Below are positions 1-8,714 of a stretch of DNA of 64,000 nucleotides, piece after piece; the first letter of the stretch is position 1; each line of letters opens with the position of its first letter. The notes below the pieces were generated by a model, which worked only from the letters and a program-made list of their open reading frames with translations, was not told where the DNA came from and made no database searches. Origin of the DNA: JAXLYX01 sp046351215 (lineage in GTDB: Bacteria > Myxococcota_A > Polyangia > Polyangiales > Houyiibacteriaceae); assembly GCA_046351215.1 (NCBI GenBank), contig JAXLYX010000005.1, forward strand, positions 496,001 to 560,000. The letters are read 5' to 3'. The position numbers and the translations under genes are program-made.

Positions 1-285
1 CTCCGCATGGAGGGCGTCTTCTTCGAGCCGCCCCACGAGCTGCACCACTACGAGGGGCTCGGACACCTCGCGCTCGCCGAGCTCGCGGCGACGCCTTCGG
101 AGCGCCTCGCGGAGCTCCGCGACGCACGGCGGAGCTTCGAACGCTTCCTCGACGAGGGCGGCGCCGCGGGTCCCTTCGCGACGCCGGCGCGCGCGAGGCT
201 CGCCGCCGTCGATGCGGAGCTCGCACGGCTCACGGCTCCGGACGAGCGCCGTCCCCGTCGTCGCGCGCCGCGTCCGGGACGCTGA
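1..285 (+). CDS. C-terminal end of an unidentified protein (5' truncated)
   Basis: The reading frame is already open at base 1 and ends at TGA 283-285, so at least the last 94 codons are here. The segment is helical and Ala/Arg/Leu-rich, with a pattern like a final TPR-type helix pair (residues about 20-50), then a basic Pro/Arg tail. The in-frame ATG at 7 may be internal. It converges on aroC with a 12-base gap. No function can be assigned; a TPR or other alpha-solenoid protein is an inference from composition only. Confidence 0.5.
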   Translation, partial: LRMEGVFFEPPHELHHYEGLGHLALAELAATPSERLAELRDARRSFERFLDEGGAAGPFATPARARLAAVDAELARLTAPDERRPRRRAPRPGR

Positions 286-297
286 CGCCCGCCGCGT

Positions 298-1410
298 TCA
301 GGGCGCGTTGCCGTGCGTCCGCAGCCAGTGGTCCGCGAGCACGATCGCGATCATCGCCTCGGCCATCGGGACGAAGCGCGGGAGCAGGCAGGGATCGTGG
401 CGGCCCTTGGTCGCGATGGTGGCCAGCTCGCCCTTGCGGTTCACCGTCTCCTGCGACTGGGACAACGAGCTCGTCGGCTTCACCGCGGCGCGCAGGACGA
501 TGGGCATCCCCGAGGAGATGCCGCCCAGCATGCCGCCGTGGTGGTTCGTCTTCGTGACGATCGCGGGGCGCTCGCCCGGGCCGGCCTGGTTCACGAAGAC
601 GTCGTTGTTCTCGCTACCGCGCATCGTGGCGCAGCCGAAGCCGACGCCGTACTCGACGCCGAGCACGGCGGGCAGGCTGAAGAGGGCCTTCGCGAAGTCG
701 GCCTTCAGCTTGTCGAAGACCGGCTCGCCGAGGCCGGCGGGCACGTTGCGCGCGACGATCTCGGCGACGCCGCCGATCGAGTCCTGCTCCTTGCGCATGC
801 GCTGGATGAGCTCGACCATGCGCGCGGCCGCCGCGGGATCCGGACAACGCGTGATGTTCGGCTCGCCGTCGGGAAGGAATTCGACGTCCTTCGCAGTGAC
901 GTCCGGGCGCACGTCCGCCTTCACGTCGCCGACCTGGACGACGTAGCCGAGCACCTCGCCGTCGAAGGCCTGCTTCAGGATCTTCTTCGCGATCACGCCG
1001 GCCGCGACGCGCGCGACCGTCTCGCGCGCGCTCGAACGACCGCCACCGCGGTAGTCGCGGAAGCCGTAGCGCGCGTCGAACGTGTAGTCGGCGTGCCCGG
1101 GGCGGTAGAGCTCCTTGATGTCGTCGTAGTCGCGGCTCTTCTGATCCTCGTTCCGCACGAGGATGGCGATCGACGTGCCCGTGGTACGACCCTCGAAGAC
1201 GCCCGAGAGGATCTCGGGATGGTCCGCTTCCTTCCGCTGCGTGACGATCTTGCTCTGACCGGGCTTGCGGCGATCGAGATCGACGAGGAGGTCCTCGACC
1301 GTCAGCGGGATGCCGGACGGGCAGCCGTCGACGATGACGACGTTGCCGGGGCCGTGGCTCTCGCCGGCCGTCGTGATGCGGAAGGCCTGACCGAACGAAT
1401 TGCCGGCCAT
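298..1410 (-). CDS. aroC: Chorismate synthase
   Basis: Converts 5-enolpyruvylshikimate-3-phosphate to chorismate, the last shikimate-pathway step, using reduced FMN; cytoplasmic tetramer. The 370 residues match the usual family length. Family signatures are present: GxSHG near the N-terminus (TAGESHGPG), RRxPGQS, the YRPGHADYT segment, the RGGGRSSARET loop and the C-terminal KGRHDPC segment. It begins three bases after the stop of the chlorite-dismutase-like gene, so the two are very probably co-transcribed. The start is the first ATG of the conserved N-terminus. Confidence 0.97.
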   Translation of the reverse strand: MAGNSFGQAFRITTAGESHGPGNVVIVDGCPSGIPLTVEDLLVDLDRRKPGQSKIVTQRKEADHPEILSGVFEGRTTGTSIAILVRNEDQKSRDYDDIKELYRPGHADYTFDARYGFRDYRGGGRSSARETVARVAAGVIAKKILKQAFDGEVLGYVVQVGDVKADVRPDVTAKDVEFLPDGEPNITRCPDPAAAARMVELIQRMRKEQDSIGGVAEIVARNVPAGLGEPVFDKLKADFAKALFSLPAVLGVEYGVGFGCATMRGSENNDVFVNQAGPGERPAIVTKTNHHGGMLGGISSGMPIVLRAAVKPTSSLSQSQETVNRKGELATIATKGRHDPCLLPRFVPMAEAMIAIVLADHWLRTHGNAP

Positions 1411-1413
1411 CGC

Positions 1414-2217
1414 TCAGCGCCCCCGATTCCGTCGGACCGCGTGGCCGACGAAGAAGGGCCCCATCTGCTGCATGTACTGCGACGTCTGCTTCGTGACGCG
1501 CATCGCCTGGACGACGTGCGAGAGGGGATAGAGCTCCTTGCCGATCAGGCTGACGAGGAACTCGTTGTCGTTCGCGTCCACGCCGTGGCAGGCGAGGCGG
1601 ATGTCGTGCGCGAGGTCGAGCTCGCCGTAGGCCCGACCGATGCCGCCGTGCTCGCGGAGGATCGCGGCCTGCTCCTGGGGCGGGAGCTGGTAGTACGAGC
1701 CGAGTCGACGGAGCGGGTACCAGACGGCGAAGTCCCACCCCTCGTGCAGCGCGGTCTCGACCGGGCGGCGCAGGAGCCAGAACTCGAGGTCGTTCTCGAA
1801 GCCCGAGCTGTACGTGCGACCCGTCATCGTCATCTCGGGCCGGAAGACGAGGTCGGCGAGCCCGTCGAGAGCGAAGAGCGGACGCACCTTCGTGACGAAG
1901 TCGGACGGATCCTCCGACCAGCTGAGCAGCGCGATGCCCTGCGGATCGTTCACGTCCTCGTAGATCACGCCGGGGACGTTCTCGTGCAGCATGGCCGCGT
2001 GGAGCGCCTCGATCGCCTTGTACGCGCCGCGGACGCCGGGCGCGCGGAAGACGAGGAGCTGCATGAAGAGGCGACGATCGAGGAACTGCGGCTTCCCGTC
2101 GATCGGAAGACCCCGCTCGCGCAGGTCGAGGGGCTTCGGCTCGGCGCCGTGACCGCCGTGGCCGTGGCCTCCGTGACCGTGGGTGCTCGGGCTCTTCTGC
2201 GATGCGTCGTCGGTCAT
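1414..2217 (-). CDS. Chlorite dismutase-family heme protein (HemQ/ChdC-like)
   Basis: 267-residue member of the chlorite dismutase superfamily. The family includes coproheme decarboxylase (ChdC/HemQ) of heme synthesis as well as true chlorite dismutases. The C-terminal half carries the segment around REHGGIGRAYG, expected to hold the proximal heme His, and the conserved LYPLSHVVQAMR helix. The N-terminus has an unusual His/Gly-rich stretch (residues about 13-25) that may bind metal. The ATG at 2217 has a GGAG ribosome site at good spacing and begins family-like sequence; the frame is open further upstream but that part is low-complexity. It lies directly before aroC. Coproheme decarboxylation is an inference; the substrate cannot be read from the sequence. 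Confidence 0.85.
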   Translation of the reverse strand: MTDDASQKSPSTHGHGGHGHGGHGAEPKPLDLRERGLPIDGKPQFLDRRLFMQLLVFRAPGVRGAYKAIEALHAAMLHENVPGVIYEDVNDPQGIALLSWSEDPSDFVTKVRPLFALDGLADLVFRPEMTMTGRTYSSGFENDLEFWLLRRPVETALHEGWDFAVWYPLRRLGSYYQLPPQEQAAILREHGGIGRAYGELDLAHDIRLACHGVDANDNEFLVSLIGKELYPLSHVVQAMRVTKQTSQYMQQMGPFFVGHAVRRNRGR

Positions 2218-2315
2218 GATCGGTCTCCGGTGGCCGCGGCCGGGGCGCGCGGGCAAAGGCGGGATAGCAGGCTCCGCGGCCTCGAACCACGCCCCGCGAG
2301 GACGCCCGGGACGTC

Positions 2316-2555
2316 TCAGCCGACGTTCGGCTTGCGCGCGTGGCGACGCTCGGCGAGCACCGCGACCAGGACGGCTCTCACGCCCTTCTCGTCGAGGCCG
2401 AGGAGCGCGTCCCCGTGCTCCGCGAGCCTCGGGGCTCCGAGCAGGAGGAGCTCCGAGCGCCGGAGGGGATAGGAGAGGAGGCCCTGATGGGCGCGCCGGA
2501 AGAGGAGCTCGAGCTCGTCGTCCGGCACCTGGGTGAGACCGATGCCGCCTTTCAT
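2316..2555 (-). CDS. Small conserved-looking hypothetical protein
   Basis: 79 residues, no signal peptide or membrane segment. It begins MKGGIGLTQVPDDELE and continues as amphipathic helices with a repeated Leu pattern. Its ATG sits six bases after the stop of the secreted protein upstream, and a GAGG ribosome site overlaps that stop, which argues for translation from a shared transcript. Small myxobacterial proteins beginning this way are familiar, but no function is known to me. Confidence 0.6.
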   Translation of the reverse strand: MKGGIGLTQVPDDELELLFRRAHQGLLSYPLRRSELLLLGAPRLAEHGDALLGLDEKGVRAVLVAVLAERRHARKPNVG

Positions 2556-2561
2556 GGTGCC

Positions 2562-3269
2562 TCAGCGGGGATTCGGACGGGGCGCGGGGGCCTGGCCCCG
2601 ACGTCGCGGCGCGGGTCGGGTCAGGTGCTGAGCCTGCTCGCGCTGGTACTGCTGGACGGCCTGGTCCCAGGGATCGATGACCTCCGGGCCCAGGTAGTAG
2701 TCGGAGACGGTCACGCGCACGCGACGCGGGGGATCGCCGACGAAGGGATCGAGGACCTCGCTCGGGATCTGGGGACGCGTGTCCGCCTCGTCGTCGCGAA
2801 CGCGGTAGGCGAGCCAGGGATCGAGGAGCTCGGGCGTCGCGTTGCTGGCCGCTCGGCGCTGGTCCGAGGTGCGGACGGCGGAGACGCACGGCGCGACGAG
2901 CCATTCGCCCGACCGATCGGCGCGGCGGCCGGCCTCGACCGAGAGCATCACGGCGAACTGCACGCCATCGCTCGGGACGTAGTTCACGTAGGCCCGATGC
3001 CCTCCCGACGCGATCGCGACCTGCAGCGTCCCGAGGCTCGGTCGTCCCATCGACTCGATCAGGGAGATCGCCGGGATGCCGAGGTCGCGCGTGATGCCGG
3101 CGCGGATCCGGCCGGCGTCCCCGTAGCCGCCCACGGACTCCACGACGACCACGATGGGGGTGGGCTCCTCGGCCCGCGCACGGCCGGCGAGCGAGCCGAC
3201 CCCCACGAGGGCGAGCACGGCAGCGGAGACGAGGGAGCCGAGGCGGCGATGGACGAGGTGCACGGACAC
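2562..3269 (-). CDS. Secreted hypothetical protein
   Basis: About 235 residues. The N-terminus has a basic region, a hydrophobic core (VSAAVLALVGVGSLAG) and an ARA cleavage motif, so it is predicted to be exported. The mature part includes VVVVESVGGYGDAGRIR, which may be an alpha/beta element, and ends in a Pro/Arg-rich basic tail. Start candidates are GTG at 3269 or 3263; no ATG lies in frame before the signal peptide. It is divergent from the membrane protein at 3327, with only about 57 bases between them, and heads the unit leading to the small protein and possibly the heme protein and aroC. I do not recognise the family. Confidence 0.65.
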   Translation of the reverse strand: MSVHLVHRRLGSLVSAAVLALVGVGSLAGRARAEEPTPIVVVVESVGGYGDAGRIRAGITRDLGIPAISLIESMGRPSLGTLQVAIASGGHRAYVNYVPSDGVQFAVMLSVEAGRRADRSGEWLVAPCVSAVRTSDQRRAASNATPELLDPWLAYRVRDDEADTRPQIPSEVLDPFVGDPPRRVRVTVSDYYLGPEVIDPWDQAVQQYQREQAQHLTRPAPRRRGQAPAPRPNPR

Positions 3270-3326
3270 GACATTGACTCGGCGGTGGCCGACCGCAAGA
3301 GGACAGATCGGCGCTACGTTGAGCCC

Positions 3327-4094
3327 GTGGGTCGTCGTCTCCGAATCGCCGCCGGCGCGTGTGTCGGGCTCGTGCTCCTCGGGCTCGGTCTCGGCATCGC
3401 GCTCGACGAGCCTCGTCCCGTGGGAGTCCCGGGGCCCGAGGCCGAGGCGCTCGCCCGCCGCGTGGAGCAGGCCACGAGGCTCGACGCCTGGGAGCGGACC
3501 GGCGCGATCGCCTTCGATTTCGGCGGCCATCGGTACCTCTGGGACCGGCGCCGGGAGCTGGTCGAGGTCCGCTTCGACGACCTGGTGGTGAAGCTCCCCC
3601 TGCGCGGCGGTCGTGCCGTCATCCTGCGCCGGGGACGCCCCGTGACACGTCAGGCCGAGCGGGTCGAAGCGCGCGAGCGGGCCGTCCGGTACTTCGTGAA
3701 CGACTCCTTCTGGCTGAATCCGCTCGCGAAGCTCCGCGAGCCCGGGGTCGTGCTCTCGGCCGCGACGCACCGGGGGCGCCGCGGCCTGCTCGTCTCGTAC
3801 ACGAGCGGCGGCATCACCCCGGGCGATGCGTACTTCTGGACGCTCGGCCCCGACGGCGCGCCGGAGCGCTGGGCGATGTGGGTGAGCGTCCTGCCGATCG
3901 GCGGCCTCGAGACGACGTGGGAGGGCTGGACGACCCTCCCGACCGGGGCTCGGATCGCGCTCCGGCACGCGAACGGTCCGTTCTCGCTCGAGCTCGTCTC
4001 CCACGTGCGGGCCGCCCCGGACCTCGCGAGCCTCGCACCCGGACCGGACCCCTTCGCGGACCTCGAGGCCGCCCAGGACGCCCATCCCCCTTGA
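3327..4094 (+). CDS. Membrane-anchored hypothetical protein
   Basis: 255 residues starting at GTG 3327. An N-terminal hydrophobic segment (residues about 8-27) without a clear cleavage site suggests a signal anchor. The rest is predicted periplasmic beta-strand-rich sequence (for example RYFVNDSFWLNP and GDAYFWTLGPDG), resembling lipid- or lipoprotein-binding beta structures in general character. I cannot name the family. The gene is divergent from the secreted protein at 2562-3269, so both may act in the envelope. Confidence 0.65.
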   Translation: MGRRLRIAAGACVGLVLLGLGLGIALDEPRPVGVPGPEAEALARRVEQATRLDAWERTGAIAFDFGGHRYLWDRRRELVEVRFDDLVVKLPLRGGRAVILRRGRPVTRQAERVEARERAVRYFVNDSFWLNPLAKLREPGVVLSAATHRGRRGLLVSYTSGGITPGDAYFWTLGPDGAPERWAMWVSVLPIGGLETTWEGWTTLPTGARIALRHANGPFSLELVSHVRAAPDLASLAPGPDPFADLEAAQDAHPP

Positions 4095-4109
4095 GGGCGG
4101 CGTCCCCGG

Positions 4110-5387
4110 GTGGCGATATGTACGTTTTCTTCGCCACTTTTCATGCCTTGTGGGAGATCGAGCGACGTTGTAGACAGCTACCCATCGGGTGAGGTTCTCG
4201 AGTTGACGCGACACGGCGACGACAAGCGGGGTTCCTATTTCGTTCGGGATGCCCCCGTCGACGTGGTGAGCCGACGTCCGTCGCCGCGGCCCCCGGCGCC
4301 CTCGCGTACCACGACCCCCCCGGCGATCCCCCGCCCCGCTCCGGTGCCCGCCGAGGCCGTGGCGCCGCTCGAGCCCGAGGCCACGGCTCGCAGCTCCGGA
4401 TTCCGACGCAAGCCGGGCGCCGAGCCCGACTTCCGCGTCGAGTCGGTCCGGGTGCCGGACTACGACGCCGTGAGCCAGCTGCCGCCCGTGCAGTCGCCCA
4501 CCGCGATGCAGCAGGCCGACGCGATCGTGCAGGAGCTGATGGCCTCGCCCCCCGGCGACGAGTCGATCTACCTCTCGCGCCTCCTGCGCCTCGGGCACGT
4601 CGGCCTCCGGGCGCTCCGCGACCATTTCCCGGGCCCGCTCTGGTACGACCCGAGGCGACCGCATTCGCGCCTGCCGCGTGCCCGTCAGCTCTCGGCGATC
4701 GCCTCCTGTCTCGTCTCCTGGGGCGAGGAGGCCGTCCCCTACGTGGCCTCCCTGCTCGAGGCGCCGCATCCGGACGTCCGCCTCTTCGCGGCCGTCGTCG
4801 CGAGGGACATGCCCTACCCCGGCATCCTCGAGCCCCTCGCCCGCCTCAGCCTGGCGATCGAGCCGACGTCGCGACGCGTGGCGCTCGAGGTCCTGCCCGA
4901 TCTCGCCCACCTCCCGGGCTACCCCTCGATCCTCGCCGGCATCCGCACGCTCATCCGCGACTCGAGCTCGCCCCAGCAGTTCCGGATGCGCGCCGTGCAG
5001 GGGGCGGAGGTGCTTCGCGACGCCCTCGCCGTGCCGGAGCTCGTGCAGCTCCTCGGCGACGGCGACCGCGAGCTCGCGCGCTCTTCGCTCTCGGCCCTGC
5101 GTCGTCTCACGGCGCACGATTTCGGGACGATGCGCTTCGGATGGAACCGCTGGCTCAAGGCCTACGCCGAGCGCCCCCGCATCGTCTGGCTCATGGACGG
5201 GCTCACCGATCGCCGCGCGGAGCTCCGCTCGCTCGCGGCCGAGGAGCTCGCGCGGCTCACGGGACACGCTCGCTACCTCTCGCCGGACGCACCGCGCGAC
5301 GAGGCGATGCGCCTGCGCGCGTACTACGAGCGCTACTGGGAGCAGGCTTCGCGCTACCTCGATCCCGGCGCCGGCAAGCGTCGCTGA
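4110..5387 (+). CDS. HEAT-repeat protein
   Basis: Up to 425 residues. The N-terminal 120 residues are Pro/Arg-rich and probably disordered; residues about 133-419 are tandem helical HEAT-type repeats with no enzyme motif, so a scaffold or protein-binding role is likely. The repeat domain is clearly paralogous to the C-terminal domain of the protein at 10626-13595: both have FPGPLW(Y/F)D, a DVR(L/Y)(F/Y)A repeat, LLGDG, and DFGT before a W..W motif. The start is uncertain: GTG 4110, ATG 4143 or TTG 4203, the last having GAGG eight bases upstream. A weak promoter-like pair (TTGAGG 4091, GATATG 4115) would favour the later starts. Confidence 0.8.
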   Translation: MAICTFSSPLFMPCGRSSDVVDSYPSGEVLELTRHGDDKRGSYFVRDAPVDVVSRRPSPRPPAPSRTTTPPAIPRPAPVPAEAVAPLEPEATARSSGFRRKPGAEPDFRVESVRVPDYDAVSQLPPVQSPTAMQQADAIVQELMASPPGDESIYLSRLLRLGHVGLRALRDHFPGPLWYDPRRPHSRLPRARQLSAIASCLVSWGEEAVPYVASLLEAPHPDVRLFAAVVARDMPYPGILEPLARLSLAIEPTSRRVALEVLPDLAHLPGYPSILAGIRTLIRDSSSPQQFRMRAVQGAEVLRDALAVPELVQLLGDGDRELARSSLSALRRLTAHDFGTMRFGWNRWLKAYAERPRIVWLMDGLTDRRAELRSLAAEELARLTGHARYLSPDAPRDEAMRLRAYYERYWEQASRYLDPGAGKRR

Positions 5388-5399
5388 CGCGCGCCTCGG

Positions 5400-5419
5400 C
5401 CGCGGCCGACGGGCCGCGG
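5400..5419. terminator. GC-rich hairpin between convergent genes
   Basis: A perfect 8-bp stem (CCGCGGCC / GGCCGCGG) with a 4-base loop lies between the convergent ends of the HEAT gene and the HAD gene. It lacks a T-tract, but the position fits a bidirectional terminator. Confidence 0.45.
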
Positions 5420-5427
5420 TTCGGCGC

Positions 5428-6012
5428 TCAGAGGTGTCCGCGTCGCGCGAGCTCCGCGCGGAGCGTCCCCGCGTCGACGAACTCGATCGCCTCCATCCCG
5501 ACCTCGCGCGCGGCCACCACGTTCCGCCGCTGATCGTCCACGAGGAGGCAGTCGGAGGTCGGGACGCCGAGGGAGCGCGCCACGTGCTCGAAGAGCCCCG
5601 GATCGGGCTTCCGCATGCCGACCTCGGCCGAGACGAAGGTCCAGGGCAGGTAGCGCGACAGCCCGAGCCGCGCCTCGATGCGTCGGTACCAGACCGGATA
5701 GTTCGAGAGCACGTGCATGGGGGTCCCGCGCCGACCGAGCTCGGACAGGAGGGGCTCGATGCCCGGCAGGAACCGATACGCGGAGGCGACCGTCTCGACG
5801 AAGCCCTCGTGATCGAACGCACGACCGTCGGCGAAGAAACGGCCGAGGAAGTCCGGCTCCTCGAGGCGGCCGAGCTCGAACTCGATCCACGCCGTCGGAT
5901 GCTTCTCGGCCATCATCCGCTCGAGGCTCATGCCGAAGAACGCCGGCATCTCCTCGCGGAAGGGGTCGTGCACGAGCGTGCTCATCACGTCGAAGAGCAC
6001 GACCTTCGTCAT
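5428..6012 (-). CDS. HAD-superfamily hydrolase
   Basis: 194-residue HAD hydrolase, probably a small-molecule phosphatase or dehalogenase-like enzyme in the cytoplasm. Motif I is degenerate: VVLFDVMSTL has the nucleophile Asp at residue 8, but the usual second Asp (DxD) is replaced by Met. Motif II is VLSNYP, motif III the Lys of GMRKPDPG, and motif IV LLVDDQRRNV. A helical cap lies between residues about 15 and 85. The ATG overlaps the stop of the upstream regulator gene by four bases (ATGA), so the two are translationally coupled. The missing second Asp is typical of haloacid-dehalogenase-like rather than classic phosphatase members; the substrate is unknown. Confidence 0.88.
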   Translation of the reverse strand: MTKVVLFDVMSTLVHDPFREEMPAFFGMSLERMMAEKHPTAWIEFELGRLEEPDFLGRFFADGRAFDHEGFVETVASAYRFLPGIEPLLSELGRRGTPMHVLSNYPVWYRRIEARLGLSRYLPWTFVSAEVGMRKPDPGLFEHVARSLGVPTSDCLLVDDQRRNVVAAREVGMEAIEFVDAGTLRAELARRGHL

Positions 6013-8546
6013 GGGGCGTCCGTGTCGCCGCGCGCCGCGTCCTCGAGGCCGTGGCGACGGAGCTTGTCGAGGAAGGTCGTCCGCTTCAGGCCGAGCGAGC
6101 GGGCGGCCTCGCTCTTGTTGCCGTTGGCGCGGGCGAGCGCCCGCTCGAGCGCCTTCTTCTCGATGTCGACGAGGCTGCCCTCGAGGTCGTCGGCCGAGAC
6201 GGGGGTCGGGGCGGTCGGAGGAGGCTCCGCCTCGGGCCCCCCGATCCGGACCGCGGCCGCGTCGATCGTCGCGCCGTCGGTCGCCTCGAGCGCGCGCTGC
6301 ACGAGGATCGAGAGCTCGCGGAGGTTGCCCGGGAAGTCGTGGGCGACCAGTCGATCCATCGCCTGCTGCGCGATGCCGACGGGCTCGCGCCCCTGGATGC
6401 GGCAGGCGCGTGCGATCGCGAGGAGCGTGAGCGACGGGATGTCCTCCCGACGATCGCGCAGCGCGGGAACCTCGAGCTCGACCTGCGTGAGCCAGCGCGC
6501 GAGCTCGGGATCGAGGGAGCCACGCTCGACGAGCGCCGCGTAGGGGACCCGGCTCGAAGAGACGATGCGCACGTCGACGGGATGCGCGCCGCTCGAGCCG
6601 AGCGGGCGGACGCTGCGGGTGGCCAGGGACTCCGCGAGCGCGCGCTGCACCTTCGGGGGCAGCGCGGCCACGTCCGAGAGGAAGAGCGTCCCGCCGTGCG
6701 CGAGGCGGAGCCATCCGGGGTGGAAGGTCTCGCCCTCGGCACCGATCAAGGCCCGCTCCGCGTCGTCGGGCTGGGTCGCGGCGCAATCGGCGACGACGAA
6801 CGGACCGCCGCTCCGGGCGCTGGCCGCGTGGACGCGACGCGCGACGCGATCCGCGAAGAGGCCGGGCTCGGCGACGAGACCGATGGTCGCCTCGGTCGGC
6901 GCGACCTCCGAGAGCCGCTGTTCGAAGGCGCGCGACGACGGAGCATACGCCACGACGGGCTCGTCCGACGTCCCGAGTCCTCGCCCCTGCCGAAGGACCT
7001 CCGCGTCGGCGCGCAGACGCGTCACCTCGGCCTCGAGCGAATCCGCCCGTTCCTCGGCGCGGTCCTTCGCGTGCGAGAGCCGCCCGACGCGTGCCTGGGC
7101 ACGGACGAGCCCCGTGACCAGGGCGAGCCGCGGCGCGAGACGATCGGCGAGACGCCCGAGCGCCGCCATCTCCTCGAGCCGCGGAGCCATGGCGCGCTTG
7201 CCGCGCGGGACGACGATCACGGCCTCGAGCTGGCCCTCGAGCACGAGCGGCACGACCGAGAGCGCGCCCCACCGCTCGAGCACCTCGTGGAGGGGCCGCA
7301 CGTCCGGACGACGCACGACGACGGCGTCGAGGTCGGCGAAGACGATCGGCTCGCCGGGCTGTGCGTTCAGGCGCTCGATCAGGGCGTCGGGCATCGCCTC
7401 GTCGCGGACGTGCGCGGTGCCGGCGGCGTCGATCCGCACCGAGAGCCTCGGATCGGAGGTGAGCAGGATGGGCTCGGCCTCCGTCGAGCCCGACGCGGCA
7501 CGCAGCGGGGGGAGCACCGCGGCGCCGATCTCCTCGAGCGTGCTCGTGCGCTCCATGCGCTCGAGCGCGATCGCCACGGCGTCGAGCAGCCGCCCACCGA
7601 AGGGCGCGAGGAGGCGACGTACGACGGGAGCGGCCAGGCGTCGCACGATCGTCGCGACGGCCAGGACGGCCGCGGACGCGGTCGCCATCGTGAACGGATC
7701 GCGAGGGAGGATCGCGGACATCGCCGCCGCGAGCCCGCCGACGACGCAGACCGTGACGGTCCAGGAGACGGCCGAGCGTGTCGCGGCGGCCGCCTCGAGC
7801 CGGCGTCCGGGATCGACGAGCGCGAGATGTCCGTAGAGGCCGACCGCCACGGCCACGGCCCCGCCCATCAACGTCCAGGGGCTGGTCGAGCGGAGGAGGC
7901 CCGCGGAGACGAGCGCCACGAGCAACGCGGCGAGGAGGAACGAAGGGACGAGGCCGAGGAGCCCCCAGGCGTTCGAGGCGAGCGCCACGGTCGTCGAGCC
8001 CATGCGGTCCCGAGCGAGCCGGAGGACGAGCGCGAGGCCGAGCGCACCCACGGTGAAGCCCCACGGAGCCCTCGAGAGGCCGCTCCCCGATGCGACGAGG
8101 AGACGGCCGCCGATCCGCACCTCCGGGAAGACGGCGAGGATGCCGAGCACGGAGGTCACGGTGGCGAGTGCATACGTCGCGGGCCGGAGGCCGACGAAGG
8201 GGCGCGGGCGGTCGGGCACCGTCGCCGCGAGGTCGAGGACCATCGAGGCTGCGAAGGGCACGGTGATCGCGATGAACGCATCCTCGAGACCCGACTCGCC
8301 GACGCGGGCGGCCTCGGCGGCGAGGGCGACGCCGGCGAGGACGCCGAGGAGCGAGAGCCGTCGTACGCCCGGGAGCCCCACGTCGAGCACGCGCCGCACG
8401 AGCGCCGGCATCAGGGTCGCGAGCAGGGCCACCGTGCCCACCGACCACTCGAGCGCACCGAGCCCTCCCCGAACGCGGGCGGCGTCCGCGAGGAGGTAGA
8501 GGACCATCGCGGGCCCGAGCAGTGGGAGGATTCGGTTCTCTTTCAC
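6009..8546 (-). CDS. Membrane-anchored sigma-54-activator-like regulator with degenerate AAA+ domain
   Basis: 845 residues. Residues about 8-300 form many hydrophobic segments (roughly nine membrane helices), 325-480 a GAF-like sensor, 485-520 a coiled coil, 530-755 an NtrC-type AAA+ module and 795-833 a Fis-type helix-turn-helix (NGNKSEAARSLGLKRTTF). The AAA+ module keeps the fold's landmarks (GPFVVADCAA, HGGTLFLSDV, DFPGNLREL). It has lost the Walker A lysine (AEPGLFAD replaces GExGTGKE), the GAFTGA loop and the usual DE of Walker B. It therefore probably does not hydrolyse ATP or activate sigma-54 polymerase. A membrane-tethered DNA-binding regulator is inferred. Coupled by ATGA to the HAD gene. 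Confidence 0.85.
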   Translation of the reverse strand: MKENRILPLLGPAMVLYLLADAARVRGGLGALEWSVGTVALLATLMPALVRRVLDVGLPGVRRLSLLGVLAGVALAAEAARVGESGLEDAFIAITVPFAASMVLDLAATVPDRPRPFVGLRPATYALATVTSVLGILAVFPEVRIGGRLLVASGSGLSRAPWGFTVGALGLALVLRLARDRMGSTTVALASNAWGLLGLVPSFLLAALLVALVSAGLLRSTSPWTLMGGAVAVAVGLYGHLALVDPGRRLEAAAATRSAVSWTVTVCVVGGLAAAMSAILPRDPFTMATASAAVLAVATIVRRLAAPVVRRLLAPFGGRLLDAVAIALERMERTSTLEEIGAAVLPPLRAASGSTEAEPILLTSDPRLSVRIDAAGTAHVRDEAMPDALIERLNAQPGEPIVFADLDAVVVRRPDVRPLHEVLERWGALSVVPLVLEGQLEAVIVVPRGKRAMAPRLEEMAALGRLADRLAPRLALVTGLVRAQARVGRLSHAKDRAEERADSLEAEVTRLRADAEVLRQGRGLGTSDEPVVAYAPSSRAFEQRLSEVAPTEATIGLVAEPGLFADRVARRVHAASARSGGPFVVADCAATQPDDAERALIGAEGETFHPGWLRLAHGGTLFLSDVAALPPKVQRALAESLATRSVRPLGSSGAHPVDVRIVSSSRVPYAALVERGSLDPELARWLTQVELEVPALRDRREDIPSLTLLAIARACRIQGREPVGIAQQAMDRLVAHDFPGNLRELSILVQRALEATDGATIDAAAVRIGGPEAEPPPTAPTPVSADDLEGSLVDIEKKALERALARANGNKSEAARSLGLKRTTFLDKLRRHGLEDAARGDTDAP

Positions 8547-8714
8547 GGCGGAACGAGGTCGTGGACGTTCCGGGAGGGCCTCGGCCCCGGCCGGCCCTCG
8601 GACGGCGGACGGGCGATGTTATCACCCCCCCGGGCTCGGGCCACCCCGCCCCCTGGGGCCCCGCGAGACGATCGTTGCGACGCGACCCCGGGCCGGAGAG
8701 AATCGGGGCTGCGC

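Noticed and set aside
313..2472. Long open frame on the plus strand over aroC and the heme protein gene
   Set aside because: It is the antisense of conserved genes; its product is Arg/Glu/Val-rich with no family motif, typical of high-GC shadow frames.
2562..5822. A 1086-residue minus-strand frame
   Set aside because: Only the last part (2562-3269) is a plausible gene; the rest is antisense to the plus-strand genes.
6051..8714. Upstream part of a 1498-residue plus frame before the kinase
   Set aside because: Antisense to the regulator; the kinase fold starts at ATG 8715.
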